This document shows positions 1 through 8,137 of a DNA stretch of 64,000 bases, in pieces. The position numbers were made by a program, and so were the translations under genes. A model generated the notes under the pieces. The model did not search any database. It saw nothing but the letters and a program-made list of their open reading frames with translations, and was not told where the DNA came from. This DNA comes from Pedobacter aquatilis (lineage in GTDB: Bacteria > Bacteroidota > Bacteroidia > Sphingobacteriales > Sphingobacteriaceae), in contig NZ_JAUFPW010000031.1 of NCBI RefSeq assembly GCF_030409415.1, positions 121,142 to 185,141 of the forward strand, in the 5' to 3' direction. Every line of letters starts with the position of its first letter. Position 1 is the first letter of the stretch.

Positions 1-122
1 TAATTACCATTTCCGCTCATATCTACAGTAATTTTCGAAGGATATGTTTTTTGCGCTAATAAATTGCTTCCAGTAATCAGAAGAAAAAACAATACTAAAA
101 ATTTTATTGAAATCAATTTCAT
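1..122 (-). CDS. Secreted carbohydrate-active enzyme, N-terminal fragment (pectinesterase-like)
   Basis: The gene runs off the left edge; only the first 40 codons are present, starting at the ATG whose complement is at 120-122. They encode a clear signal peptide (MKLISIKFLVLFFLLITGS..LLAQ) followed by KTYPSKITVDMSGNGNY. A segment of the form ITVxxxGxGNY directly after the signal peptide is how bacterial pectin methylesterases begin their beta-helix (usually ITVAxDGSGDYxTIQ). The gene lies downstream of susC-susD on the same strand, which fits a pectin-type polysaccharide-utilisation locus. The enzyme class is inferred from about 17 residues, so another right-handed beta-helix protein is possible. 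Confidence 0.5.
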   Translation of the reverse strand, partial: MKLISIKFLVLFFLLITGSNLLAQKTYPSKITVDMSGNGN

Positions 123-173
123 GTTAATAAATAATAGCTTTTGAAAATACGCAATACAAATCTATTTAACAGA

Positions 174-198
174 GAAAGGGCTAATAAATAGCCCTTTC
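174..198 (-). other. Intercistronic stem-loop between susD and the downstream gene
   Basis: GAAAGGGCTA at 174-183 pairs perfectly with TAGCCCTTTC at 189-198 across a 5-nt loop. It sits just after the susD stop on the minus strand. There is no good U-tract after it, so it looks more like an mRNA-stabilising or partially terminating hairpin inside the locus than a full intrinsic terminator. Confidence 0.55.
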
Positions 199-225
199 AT
201 TGATTAATTGTTTGGTTGTAATTTT

Positions 226-2019
226 TTAGTAGCCATATAATTGTCCGCCCAATTTTGGGTTAGCATCAATTACAGATTGAGGCAATGGCAACAATTCGCT
301 TTTATTGGGTGTAAATGCAACGGCATAATAAGCCAATAAGGTGCTGTTAATTGTTGCAGGATTAACCCATGCAATACTTGCCGAGCCTGCCGGAGCTGCT
401 GGAGATGGCGAATAAAATGAGTTAAGCCATACTACAGTTGCTTGATTTGGTGTGTAATACATGGTTGCAGGCAAATTTGCGTAAGGCGCAGATCTAGCTG
501 CCATCAACGCTAAATTTGCTTTAGCTTCTGCAATTTTTGAAGCCAGCATATTCCATCTGATTAAATCATATTTACGAATGCCTTCGCCACCAAATTCAAA
601 CTGACGCTCTTTAACAATAGCATTAAAGAAACCTGTATAGTCAGTTGGTGTTGTTCCGATTAATGATGCCGTACCGCCAAAACCACGAACCCTAACTTGT
701 TCAAAAGCAGCTTTTGCAGCAGCACTTGGGCCAGCATTTAACTCGTTATCAGCTTCTGCAAACATTAATAAAACATCAGAAAAACGAATAACAGGCCAGT
801 TCACACCAAAGTATTGCGAAGCACTTGTTAGTACCGAGGGTGTTTGCCAATCTCTTCTAAATTTGCCGTCAAGCATGGTCACCATCGAACGCGGACGTAA
901 TGTTAACTCTAAGTTGTTATCGTACGGAGCACAAGTAACATCTCTACGTTTGTCATTTGCATCAAAAGCATAAAAATAAGTTGGTAAAATGGTTAGAGCT
1001 GCGTTTCCAAAAGCAGTTGTACCTGGTGTTGCCACTGTAAACTGGCGAGGACCATTATAGTAACCTAACTTGCTATCGCCAACGCCTGAACTTCCACCAG
1101 TCATACCAACTTCCCACAAAATTTCTCCATTTGGTTCAAATCTATGCGCATTAAGTCCATCCTTAAAAACAGATTGAAAACTAGCATTTAACTTATGATC
1201 GGGTCTAGCCATGATAATTGCACACTCATCTTTTGCAATTTGATAGAAAGTCTTGTAATCAGCATTACGTTTCATAGTTCTATCACTACGAAGTGAATAA
1301 CCACCTCTAAACAAGGCATATCTGGCCCTTAGCGCTCTAATTGCGCCTTGATTTAATCTATCACTCGTTACCGATGATTCTGTACGCCAAGGCACTAAAG
1401 GTGCTGCAATAGCTAAATCTCTTATAATTCTATTGTAAATCGTGTCTCTATCCGTTCTTCCGTTATATGGATCGCTAACATTAATAGATGAAGTAAACTG
1501 AGCCGGAACATCACCCCAATTTCTAACAACCTCAAAATAAAATTGAGCTCTTAATGCCAAGGCTTCACCATAAAGTCTCTTTAATTCCTTTTGATCTGCT
1601 GAACTACCGTTGTTGTAAGCATCCATTTTTGGGATATTATCAATACAAATATTAGCACGTTCTATACCTGTGTATAATTGGTTAAATGGCCCGGCAAGTT
1701 GTGTGTTTGCCGGCTGGACGTTAAAATGCGCAATATCTCTACGCTCATTGTCAGGATAAGGTGTTCCACCTTGCCCCATCATTTCATCGTTATCGTAAGG
1801 ATAATACATACTCAAACGTATGCCATATCCTTGATCGCCTCCTAAAGCAGAGTATGCACCCAATACAGCCTTTTGAGCGTTAGTTACACTGCTAAATACA
1901 TAATCGTTTCCGAAAGAAGAGATAGGCTCTACCTCTAAAAATTTTTTACAAGAAGAAACTGTAAAAAGTGTTGTGGTGATAAATAATCCACCTATCATTA
2001 GTTTTAAATTCGTTTTCAT
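226..2019 (-). CDS. RagB/SusD family nutrient-uptake outer-membrane lipoprotein
   Basis: SusD-type glycan-binding lipoprotein of 597 aa that caps a SusC transporter on the cell surface and binds oligosaccharides before import. The N-terminus is a lipoprotein signal (MKTNLKLMIGG..TVSSCKKF) with the lipobox cysteine at about residue 24, followed by the FLEVEP start that is typical of SusD proteins. The C-terminal RagB/SusD region includes the usual FRFSDVLLMFAEADNE-like helix (here VIRFSDVLLMFAEAD) and KERQFEFGGEGIRKYDLIRW. Ten bases separate it from the susC stop upstream, so the two are one transcription unit. The glycan cannot be read from the sequence; the neighbour at the window edge hints at pectin. 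Confidence 0.95.
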   Translation of the reverse strand: MKTNLKLMIGGLFITTTLFTVSSCKKFLEVEPISSFGNDYVFSSVTNAQKAVLGAYSALGGDQGYGIRLSMYYPYDNDEMMGQGGTPYPDNERRDIAHFNVQPANTQLAGPFNQLYTGIERANICIDNIPKMDAYNNGSSADQKELKRLYGEALALRAQFYFEVVRNWGDVPAQFTSSINVSDPYNGRTDRDTIYNRIIRDLAIAAPLVPWRTESSVTSDRLNQGAIRALRARYALFRGGYSLRSDRTMKRNADYKTFYQIAKDECAIIMARPDHKLNASFQSVFKDGLNAHRFEPNGEILWEVGMTGGSSGVGDSKLGYYNGPRQFTVATPGTTAFGNAALTILPTYFYAFDANDKRRDVTCAPYDNNLELTLRPRSMVTMLDGKFRRDWQTPSVLTSASQYFGVNWPVIRFSDVLLMFAEADNELNAGPSAAAKAAFEQVRVRGFGGTASLIGTTPTDYTGFFNAIVKERQFEFGGEGIRKYDLIRWNMLASKIAEAKANLALMAARSAPYANLPATMYYTPNQATVVWLNSFYSPSPAAPAGSASIAWVNPATINSTLLAYYAVAFTPNKSELLPLPQSVIDANPKLGGQLYGY

Positions 2020-2029
2020 TTTGCTCAGT

Positions 2030-5000
2030 TTAAAGCGTAAAGTTTATACCAAAAATAAATGCTCTGCTACGAGGGTATGCGGAGTAATCTACACCAGGCG
2101 TTGTACCAGTTGAACGGCGGGTATTTACCTCAGGATCGTAACCAGAATAGTTTGTAATTACTGCGAGGTTATTCACCGTTGCGTAAAAACGCATTCTGTT
2201 AATTTTTATTTTTTTAAGTAATTCACTTGGCATTGTATAACCTAAAGTGATGTTGTTAATCCTTAAAAAAGAACCATCTTCTACAGCGTAAGAATTTACA
2301 AAAAAGGAACTGTTACTGGTTAAAGGACTCCAAAGTGTAGCATTAGCATTAAGTGCAGCCAATTCAGTTGGGTCGGTAACTACAACGCCTTGGTCGTTTA
2401 CATTTCTCCATCTGCCATTCATGGTGGCCAAAAGGTTACCGTTAGCAGTATAACCACTTGTAAACTCAAGCTTATTCGCGTTTAAAATATCGTTCCCAAC
2501 CTGGAAGTTTACAAATACATTTAAATCCCAGTTTTTATAGGTAAATGATTGATTAAAACCACCTGTGTATTTCGGATTTGCATCACCAATAATGGTTCTG
2601 TCGTTTGTAATGTCAACAATTCCATCGCCATTTAAATCCTTAAATTTGATTACGCCCGGTTTTGGTGTTAATGAAGTTACGCTCGAGTTATTTGGTACGC
2701 CAGGTTTTAGAGTATAAACGCCATTTGCGTAGTTAAAATCTTCTATTTTGTAGAAACCATCATTTACTAAACCGTACATTTTACCCACGGCTTGTCCAAC
2801 TGCCACCTGGTAATCTGCGGGTACATTTGTTCCTGCCCAACCAGAATTTATCAAGAAAGATTTTTGGAACTCGCCAAGACTTTCAACTCTGTTTTTGTTG
2901 AAGGAGATATTAAAGTTAGTAGACCAAGAGAAATTTTTAGTTTGAATTGGTGTTCCATTTATTTGAAACTCTATCCCTTTATTACTTGTAGAGCCGATGT
3001 TTTGAAGTTGAAAAGCATAACCGCTTGTTGATGGGAACGGATTATTAACTAGTAAACCTTTTGTTTTGTTGCTATAAAGATCCAAAGAGAATTGCAATCT
3101 GTTATTCAAAAACCCTGCGTCTAAACCAATATTTCTAGATATAGTAGTTTCCCATTTCAAATTTGGATTAGCCAGTTCAGGCGCAACCAATGCCGTAACC
3201 AAAGTATTATTGATATCGTAAAAAGCTGTTGGTCTGAATTGAGTGGTGTACAAGAAATCGGCAATTCTGTTATTACCAGCTTCACCATAACTTACCCTCA
3301 ATTTCAAATCATTCATACGGATTGCAGTTTTGAAGTTTTCCATAAATTTCTCATCAGAAATTCTCCAGGCCAATGAACCTGACGGGAAATAACCCCACTT
3401 ATTGCCTTCAGCAAATTTTGAAGAACCATCGGCCCTCATACTTAAGGTTAACAAATATTTTTTATCGAATGAATAATTTAATCTACTAAAAACAGAAAAT
3501 AATCTTGCAGTCAAATCGCTAGATGTTGCCGCACCGGCAGGTGTTGTACCCAAAGCCATATTAGATAAAGCTCGTTCAGCAGTTATCCCGATAGGAAATA
3601 ACCTGTTTTCTGTAAAATACGCTTGTAATTTATCTTGGTAAAGCTCCTGACCGATTAATGCATCGATGCTGTGGTGTTTGCTAAATTCGGTTTTTGAGCC
3701 AGAGTTTGTATATGAAATTACGTTTGAATTGTTAATGGTTTGCCTATTTGATGTACCAATGGAAGCAATTGGTTGCGAAGAACCAACAAGTCTGGATTCG
3801 TTGGTAATAATATCATTAAAAATATTAGTGCGGTTATTGCTAAAATCTAATCCCAATGTACTTTTGAATGATAACCCTTTATAAATTGTGTAGTTAAAGT
3901 ACCCGTTAAAATTGGTTACGTTGGTAAGTACTTTCTTATATTCTGCATCATTTAATAATAGTGGATTTACCAAGGAAAGACTATTTCCATTCGTTTCGCT
4001 GGCATAATCCGGGTCGTAAGCGTAAACATCCTGACCTTTAACCAACAGCGGTCTGTACTTTACAGCTTGGCGTAATCTATTAAGCGATGAAGAACCTTCG
4101 CTACTTGTACCAGCGCCATTTACAACCGTGTTGTTATACCTTACATTAAAACCAACTTTTAGCTTATTGTTAAACTTATGGTCGAACTTAAAGTTGATTA
4201 ACTTTCTGTCGAAATCTGAGGCAAGCATTACACCATCTTCAGTATTTGATGTTACACTCAAGTTAAAGGTAGATTTTGCATCGCCACCAGTTACCGCAAC
4301 ATTATGTGTTTGCATTAACGCATTTCTGCCGAATAGTTCTTCCTGCCAATCTACAAACTGTGAATTTCTGAAACTTTCCAAATCGCTAAAAGCACCATAA
4401 TAACCTGCATACAAACTTTCTGCGGTTGCATTACCACGACTGGCTTCATATTGATATTTAACAAAATCGTAAGGATTCATCACTTCTAATTTGTTTGCCA
4501 ATTGCCTAAATCCAACCAAACCATTGTAGTTAATCTGAGTTTTCATTTCTCTACCGCCCTTAGTGGTAATTAAAACCACACCATTTGCACCACGAGAACC
4601 ATAGATAGCCGTTGCAGAAGCATCTTTTAAAACATCAATACTTTCAATATCCTGTGGAGATAGTACAGATAATGCATTTTCTACCTGAATACCATCAACA
4701 ACGTATAGTGGTGTATTATCTTGAGTAATTGAGCCGCCACCACGAACTCTAATTTGAGCGCTTGCATTCGGCGTACCTTCAGAAACTGTTATCTGAACAC
4801 CTGCTAATCGACCAGCAATTGATTCTGCAAGGGAGTTATTCGGAATATCCTTTAATTGTTTTGCCCCAACTGATGAAACTGATCCGGTTAAATCTCTTCG
4901 ATTTACGGTAGCGTAACCAATTGCCACAACTTCATCTAATTCTGTAGAATTTGATTCGAGATTAACTTTTAAAGTATTTTGGCTACCAACGGTAACCTCC

Positions 5001-5236
5001 TTGCTTTTGTAACCAATGTAATTAAACACCAATATAGCGCCTTGATTTACTGAAATTGTAAATTTTCCGCTGTTATCGGTCTGTGTGCCCGTTTTAGTTC
5101 CTTTAATTAAAACGCTTACACCGGGAATGGTTTCACCGCCTACTTCTGTTACTGTGCCCGAAACCACTTTGGTTTGCCCTAATGCCGTACTGAAGTAAAA
5201 AGCGAATACACTAAAAAAGAGTAAAATTCTGCTCAT
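2030..5236 (-). CDS. SusC/RagA family TonB-linked outer-membrane transporter
   Basis: TonB-dependent oligosaccharide importer partnered with the SusD lipoprotein directly downstream. I place the start at the ATG at 5236 (MSRILLFFSVFAFYF..ALGQ, a good signal peptide; 1068 aa). The reading frame stays open upstream to 5401, but those 55 codons show no signal peptide and cover the promoter region. After the signal peptide come a carboxypeptidase-D-like domain (VSGTVTEVGGETIPGVSVLIKG..), the plug (LYVVDGIQ, DIESIDVLKDASATAIYGSR, GVVLITTKGG) and a long barrel ending in FGINFTL, a typical outer-membrane C-terminus with a final aromatic/hydrophobic pattern. It is divergent from a LacI-type regulator, which probably controls it. 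Confidence 0.95.
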   Translation of the reverse strand: MSRILLFFSVFAFYFSTALGQTKVVSGTVTEVGGETIPGVSVLIKGTKTGTQTDNSGKFTISVNQGAILVFNYIGYKSKEVTVGSQNTLKVNLESNSTELDEVVAIGYATVNRRDLTGSVSSVGAKQLKDIPNNSLAESIAGRLAGVQITVSEGTPNASAQIRVRGGGSITQDNTPLYVVDGIQVENALSVLSPQDIESIDVLKDASATAIYGSRGANGVVLITTKGGREMKTQINYNGLVGFRQLANKLEVMNPYDFVKYQYEASRGNATAESLYAGYYGAFSDLESFRNSQFVDWQEELFGRNALMQTHNVAVTGGDAKSTFNLSVTSNTEDGVMLASDFDRKLINFKFDHKFNNKLKVGFNVRYNNTVVNGAGTSSEGSSSLNRLRQAVKYRPLLVKGQDVYAYDPDYASETNGNSLSLVNPLLLNDAEYKKVLTNVTNFNGYFNYTIYKGLSFKSTLGLDFSNNRTNIFNDIITNESRLVGSSQPIASIGTSNRQTINNSNVISYTNSGSKTEFSKHHSIDALIGQELYQDKLQAYFTENRLFPIGITAERALSNMALGTTPAGAATSSDLTARLFSVFSRLNYSFDKKYLLTLSMRADGSSKFAEGNKWGYFPSGSLAWRISDEKFMENFKTAIRMNDLKLRVSYGEAGNNRIADFLYTTQFRPTAFYDINNTLVTALVAPELANPNLKWETTISRNIGLDAGFLNNRLQFSLDLYSNKTKGLLVNNPFPSTSGYAFQLQNIGSTSNKGIEFQINGTPIQTKNFSWSTNFNISFNKNRVESLGEFQKSFLINSGWAGTNVPADYQVAVGQAVGKMYGLVNDGFYKIEDFNYANGVYTLKPGVPNNSSVTSLTPKPGVIKFKDLNGDGIVDITNDRTIIGDANPKYTGGFNQSFTYKNWDLNVFVNFQVGNDILNANKLEFTSGYTANGNLLATMNGRWRNVNDQGVVVTDPTELAALNANATLWSPLTSNSSFFVNSYAVEDGSFLRINNITLGYTMPSELLKKIKINRMRFYATVNNLAVITNYSGYDPEVNTRRSTGTTPGVDYSAYPRSRAFIFGINFTL

Positions 5237-5396
5237 AACTGTTAGTTGTTTGATATTGGTTTTATTGAATGCGCAATTGCTTGCTAATAGAATATTATTT
5301 CTAGTTACAGGGATATTCTTTATTAATATTTGGTTTTTTGTTGTAACAATTGTACAAACTAAAAATGGCTTGAAATCAGATTTAACTAAAAAAGTG

Positions 5397-5410
5397 TGCA
5401 AACGTTCCCA
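5397..5410. promoter_or_regulatory. Candidate LacI-family operator
   Basis: TGCAAACGTTCCCA matches the general LacI/CcpA-family operator pattern TGnAAnCGnTnnCA with the central CG. It lies between the divergent susC and LacI-type genes, just upstream of a -7 box for the regulator, so binding could repress both directions. The site is called from pattern only. Confidence 0.45.
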
Positions 5411-5416
5411 AAAACG

Positions 5417-5424
5417 TACTTTTG
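5417..5424 (+). promoter_or_regulatory. -7 box (TACTTTTG) for the LacI-type gene
   Basis: TACTTTTG is a perfect match to the Bacteroidota -7 element TAnnTTTG, 70 nt before the proposed ATG at 5495. No good TTTG -33 element is seen; the candidate LacI operator covers that position, suggesting autoregulation. Confidence 0.45.
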
Positions 5425-5494
5425 ACGTTTATTAAAAATCGCCAGTAAAATCCTAAAAGAGATATTTTTTGTAACTTGTGTGCAAGTACAAGAA

Positions 5495-6529
5495 ATGAGA
5501 TTTGAAACTTCAACGATAAAAGATATTGCCAAAGCCTTAGGACTTTCTACGTCTACAGTTTCCAGAGCTTTGAGAGACCGCTACGAGATTAGTGAAGAAA
5601 CCAAAAAAGTAGTTCTAGCTTACGCCGAAAAAGTAAATTACAGGGCCAACCCTATTGCCCGGAGTTTAAAAGAAAGAAGAAGTTATTCCATTGGAATTAT
5701 CGTTAGTGAAATCGCAAATAATTTTTTCTCTCAGGTGATAAACGGCATGGAATCAATCGCTTACGCAAAGGATTACCATGTTATCATTTCTCAAAGTCAC
5801 GAATCTTCTAAGCAAGAAAAACTGAATGTTGAACATCTTGCATCTCGTTCAATTGATGGTTTGCTTATAGCGCTTTCATCAGAAACGCAGGATGTTAGTT
5901 ACCTTAAAGATTTGTATCAAAAAGGTTTGCCGATTGTTTTTTTTGATAGAGTACCTGATAATTTTGAAACCCATAAAGTTATTGCCAACAACTTTAAAGG
6001 TGCCTTTGATGCCACTGAACATTTAATTTTATCAGGAAAACGAACGATTGCGCATCTTACCAACTCAGAAACGCTGTCAATTACCAAAGAAAGATTAGCG
6101 GGCTACAAGGCTGCATTGGCAAAATATCATATCAATTTTAACCCTGATTTGGTAAAATATTGCCAACATGGCGGTATGCATAGTGCCGAATTAGAAGATG
6201 CAGTAAAAGAATTATTGCCCTTTAAACCAGACGGAATTTTTATTTCAAGCGATAGATTAACCACTGGCTGCATCATGGCCTTAAAGAAAAGCAGCCCGGA
6301 AATCGCACATAAAATTGCAATAGCAGGCTTTACAAACTCAAATCTGGTTGATTTATTTAGCCCTTCACTCACTTCAGTAAAACAACCCGCTTTTGAAATG
6401 GGACAAGTTGCAACCGAATTATTAATCTCAATGATTGAAGCCAAAAGACCGATTACTGAATTTGAAACAAAGGTTTTAGATACTGAATTAGTTCGAATGC
6501 AAAAAAACGTAGGCAATCCTTTCTTATAA
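5495..6529 (+). CDS. LacI family transcriptional regulator of the polysaccharide locus
   Basis: DNA-binding sugar-responsive repressor/activator of 344 aa. Residues about 7-27 (IKDIAKALGLSTSTVSRAL) form the LacI helix-turn-helix, followed by the hinge helix region (NPIARSLKERRS) and a periplasmic-binding-protein-like sensor domain (YSIGIIVSEIANNFFSQVINGME; FFDRVP; DGIFISSDR; TSVKQPAFEMG). I chose the ATG at 5495; an in-frame GTG at 5480 would add five residues with no family support. Divergent from susC, with a shared 259-bp control region holding a candidate operator, so it is the likely local regulator of this locus. The effector is unknown. Confidence 0.9.
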   Translation: MRFETSTIKDIAKALGLSTSTVSRALRDRYEISEETKKVVLAYAEKVNYRANPIARSLKERRSYSIGIIVSEIANNFFSQVINGMESIAYAKDYHVIISQSHESSKQEKLNVEHLASRSIDGLLIALSSETQDVSYLKDLYQKGLPIVFFDRVPDNFETHKVIANNFKGAFDATEHLILSGKRTIAHLTNSETLSITKERLAGYKAALAKYHINFNPDLVKYCQHGGMHSAELEDAVKELLPFKPDGIFISSDRLTTGCIMALKKSSPEIAHKIAIAGFTNSNLVDLFSPSLTSVKQPAFEMGQVATELLISMIEAKRPITEFETKVLDTELVRMQKNVGNPFL

Positions 6530-6563
6530 ACCAATTAAATTCAAAGCCTAAAGCTCTTTTACT

Positions 6564-6571
6564 TACCTTTG
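6564..6571 (+). promoter_or_regulatory. -7 box (TACCTTTG) placed for a leaderless rlmI-like mRNA
   Basis: TACCTTTG matches TAnnTTTG exactly and ends 4 nt before the ATG at 6576. With the box centred near -7, transcription would begin at about the A of the start codon. Confidence 0.55.
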
Positions 6572-6575
6572 CAAA

Positions 6576-7760
6576 ATGGTAGAAATCATTTTAAAAAGAG
6601 GCAAAGAGAAAGCGGCAATTCAAAGACACCCTTGGATATTTTCTGGAGCGTTAGAAAAAGTAAAGGGAAAGCCAGAAAATGGCGATGTTGTTAAAGTTTT
6701 TGCCTTTGATAATGAATTTCTAGGCTATGGTTATTTTAATAGCAATTCTCGTGTTGCCGTTCGCCTTTTAGAATGGGATGAAAACCAAATCATTGATAAA
6801 GCCTGGTATCAGAATAGATTGAAACAAGCCATTGCATCACGCCAATTTATTTTAAATAAAAAAACGAATACATGCCGTTTAGTTTTCAGCGAAGCTGATT
6901 TTTTACCTGGCCTTATTGTAGATAAATATGCCGATTTTCTTTCTTTACAGATATTGAGTTCGGGTATTGAAAATGTAAAAAACGATATTGTTGAGATTTT
7001 AAAAGCAGAACTTAATCCAAAAGGAATTTTTGATAAAAGTGATGCTACCGCTCGCGGACACGAAGGTTTGCCAATTGAAAATGGTTTGCTTTGGGGAGAA
7101 AATCCACCAGAATTTTTAGAAGTTAAAGAGAATGGAATTTATTATCACATTAACATCGCCGAAGGACAAAAATCTGGATTTTACTGCGACCAAAGAGACA
7201 ATAGAAGTATTTTAGCGAGTTATACTTACGATAAAAAAGTTTTAGATTGCTTTAGTTACAGCGGTGGTTTTACGTTAAATAGCTTGGCTAATAACGCGAA
7301 AAGCGTAACCAGTGTTGATAGTTCTGCTTTGGCTATTGAAACTTTAAAACAGAACATCGCATTAAATAAGTTTGATGAAAGCAAAGTCACCGCAATCCAA
7401 TCTGATGTAAACAAACAATTAAGAGCATTTAAAGAAAGCGGAGAACTGTTCGATGTGATTGTTTTAGACCCACCAAAATATGCACCATCTCGTTCAGCAT
7501 TAGATAGAGCAGCCAGAGCTTATAAAGATTTAAATCGATTAGGTATGTTGCTTTTGGAAAAAGGTGGTTTATTGGCAACTTTTTCTTGTTCAGGGGCAGT
7601 TGATATCGAAACATTTAAACAAATTATTGCCTGGGCAGCGCTTGATGCAGGCAAGGAAGTTCAAATTATTAAACAGTTTTGCCAGCCTGAAGACCATCCG
7701 GTTCGTATCTCCTTTTCAGAAGGGGAGTATTTGAAAGGTTTGTTGGTGAGGGTTTTGTAA
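6576..7760 (+). CDS. rlmI: Class I SAM-dependent rRNA methyltransferase, RlmI-like (23S rRNA m5C1962)
   Basis: RNA cytosine-C5 methyltransferase of 394 aa. The N-terminal PUA domain (about 1-75, LKRGKEKAAIQRHPWIFSGA) binds RNA; the Rossmann methyltransferase domain follows, with the RlmI signature GQKSGFYCDQRDNR (about 197-210), the SAM motif CFSYSGGF (225-232), DPPKY (298-302) and the FSCSG loop near the C-terminus. Length equals that of the RlmI/YccW family. It stands alone after the LacI-type gene and probably has its own promoter. Paralogues with other RNA targets exist in this family, so the exact base is inferred. Confidence 0.85.
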   Translation: MVEIILKRGKEKAAIQRHPWIFSGALEKVKGKPENGDVVKVFAFDNEFLGYGYFNSNSRVAVRLLEWDENQIIDKAWYQNRLKQAIASRQFILNKKTNTCRLVFSEADFLPGLIVDKYADFLSLQILSSGIENVKNDIVEILKAELNPKGIFDKSDATARGHEGLPIENGLLWGENPPEFLEVKENGIYYHINIAEGQKSGFYCDQRDNRSILASYTYDKKVLDCFSYSGGFTLNSLANNAKSVTSVDSSALAIETLKQNIALNKFDESKVTAIQSDVNKQLRAFKESGELFDVIVLDPPKYAPSRSALDRAARAYKDLNRLGMLLLEKGGLLATFSCSGAVDIETFKQIIAWAALDAGKEVQIIKQFCQPEDHPVRISFSEGEYLKGLLVRVL

Positions 7761-7822
7761 TACAATTCGTTTTTTAGGATAAATTTAAAAGGGAAATCTT
7801 TGCACAAAACCCTAGTTTCAAA

Positions 7823-7850
7823 GATTTCTCGACTACGCTCGAAATGACGG
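7823..7850. repeat. Short interspersed repeat, REP-like
   Basis: The stretch reading agatttctcgactacgct followed by cgaaatgacgg resembles the second arm of the inverted repeat at 31841-31866 (AGATTCTTCGTGCC then TCAAAATGAC) and, more loosely, the complement of 16356-16390. It lies in the short spacer between two convergent genes. Confidence 0.4.
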
Positions 7851-7874
7851 AACTATCAAATACTCATTTCAATT

Positions 7875-8126
7875 CTATATTTCAACCGAGTTTTCTGGCA
7901 ATTTATCGTATTCTCCTTTCCAGGCGTAGAAACCAAAAATCATCAATCCAAGGCTAATCGGGAAAAAGATAAAAAGTATAATTCCCCATTGCAAAATTGT
8001 ATTTGTTCTTTCGATATCTGTGTGCGTCAAACCGACTTTATCAATAGCCTGAATGAACAAAAAAATCATGGCAATTGGTCCTAAAATCATCCAAACTAAA
8101 CCTAAAAATTTCTTCAATGTATTCAT
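7875..8126 (-). CDS. Small two-helix membrane protein, co-transcribed with the transporter
   Basis: 83-aa protein with two hydrophobic segments, roughly residues 6-26 (FLGLVWMILGPIAMIFLFIQA) and 46-68 (ILQWGIILFIFFPISLGLMIFGF), and a charged C-terminus (KGEYDKLPENS). I recognise no function. The gene starts 11 bp after the stop of the MHS-type transporter on the same strand, so they form a two-gene unit; an accessory or stabilising role for the transporter is an inference from position and topology only. Confidence 0.8.
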   Translation of the reverse strand: MNTLKKFLGLVWMILGPIAMIFLFIQAIDKVGLTHTDIERTNTILQWGIILFIFFPISLGLMIFGFYAWKGEYDKLPENSVEI

Positions 8127-8137
8127 ATAAAATATTG

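Noticed and set aside
5237..5401. Upstream extension of the SusC frame to 5401
   Set aside because: The added 55 codons lack a signal peptide and cover the control region; the ATG at 5236 gives a normal export signal.
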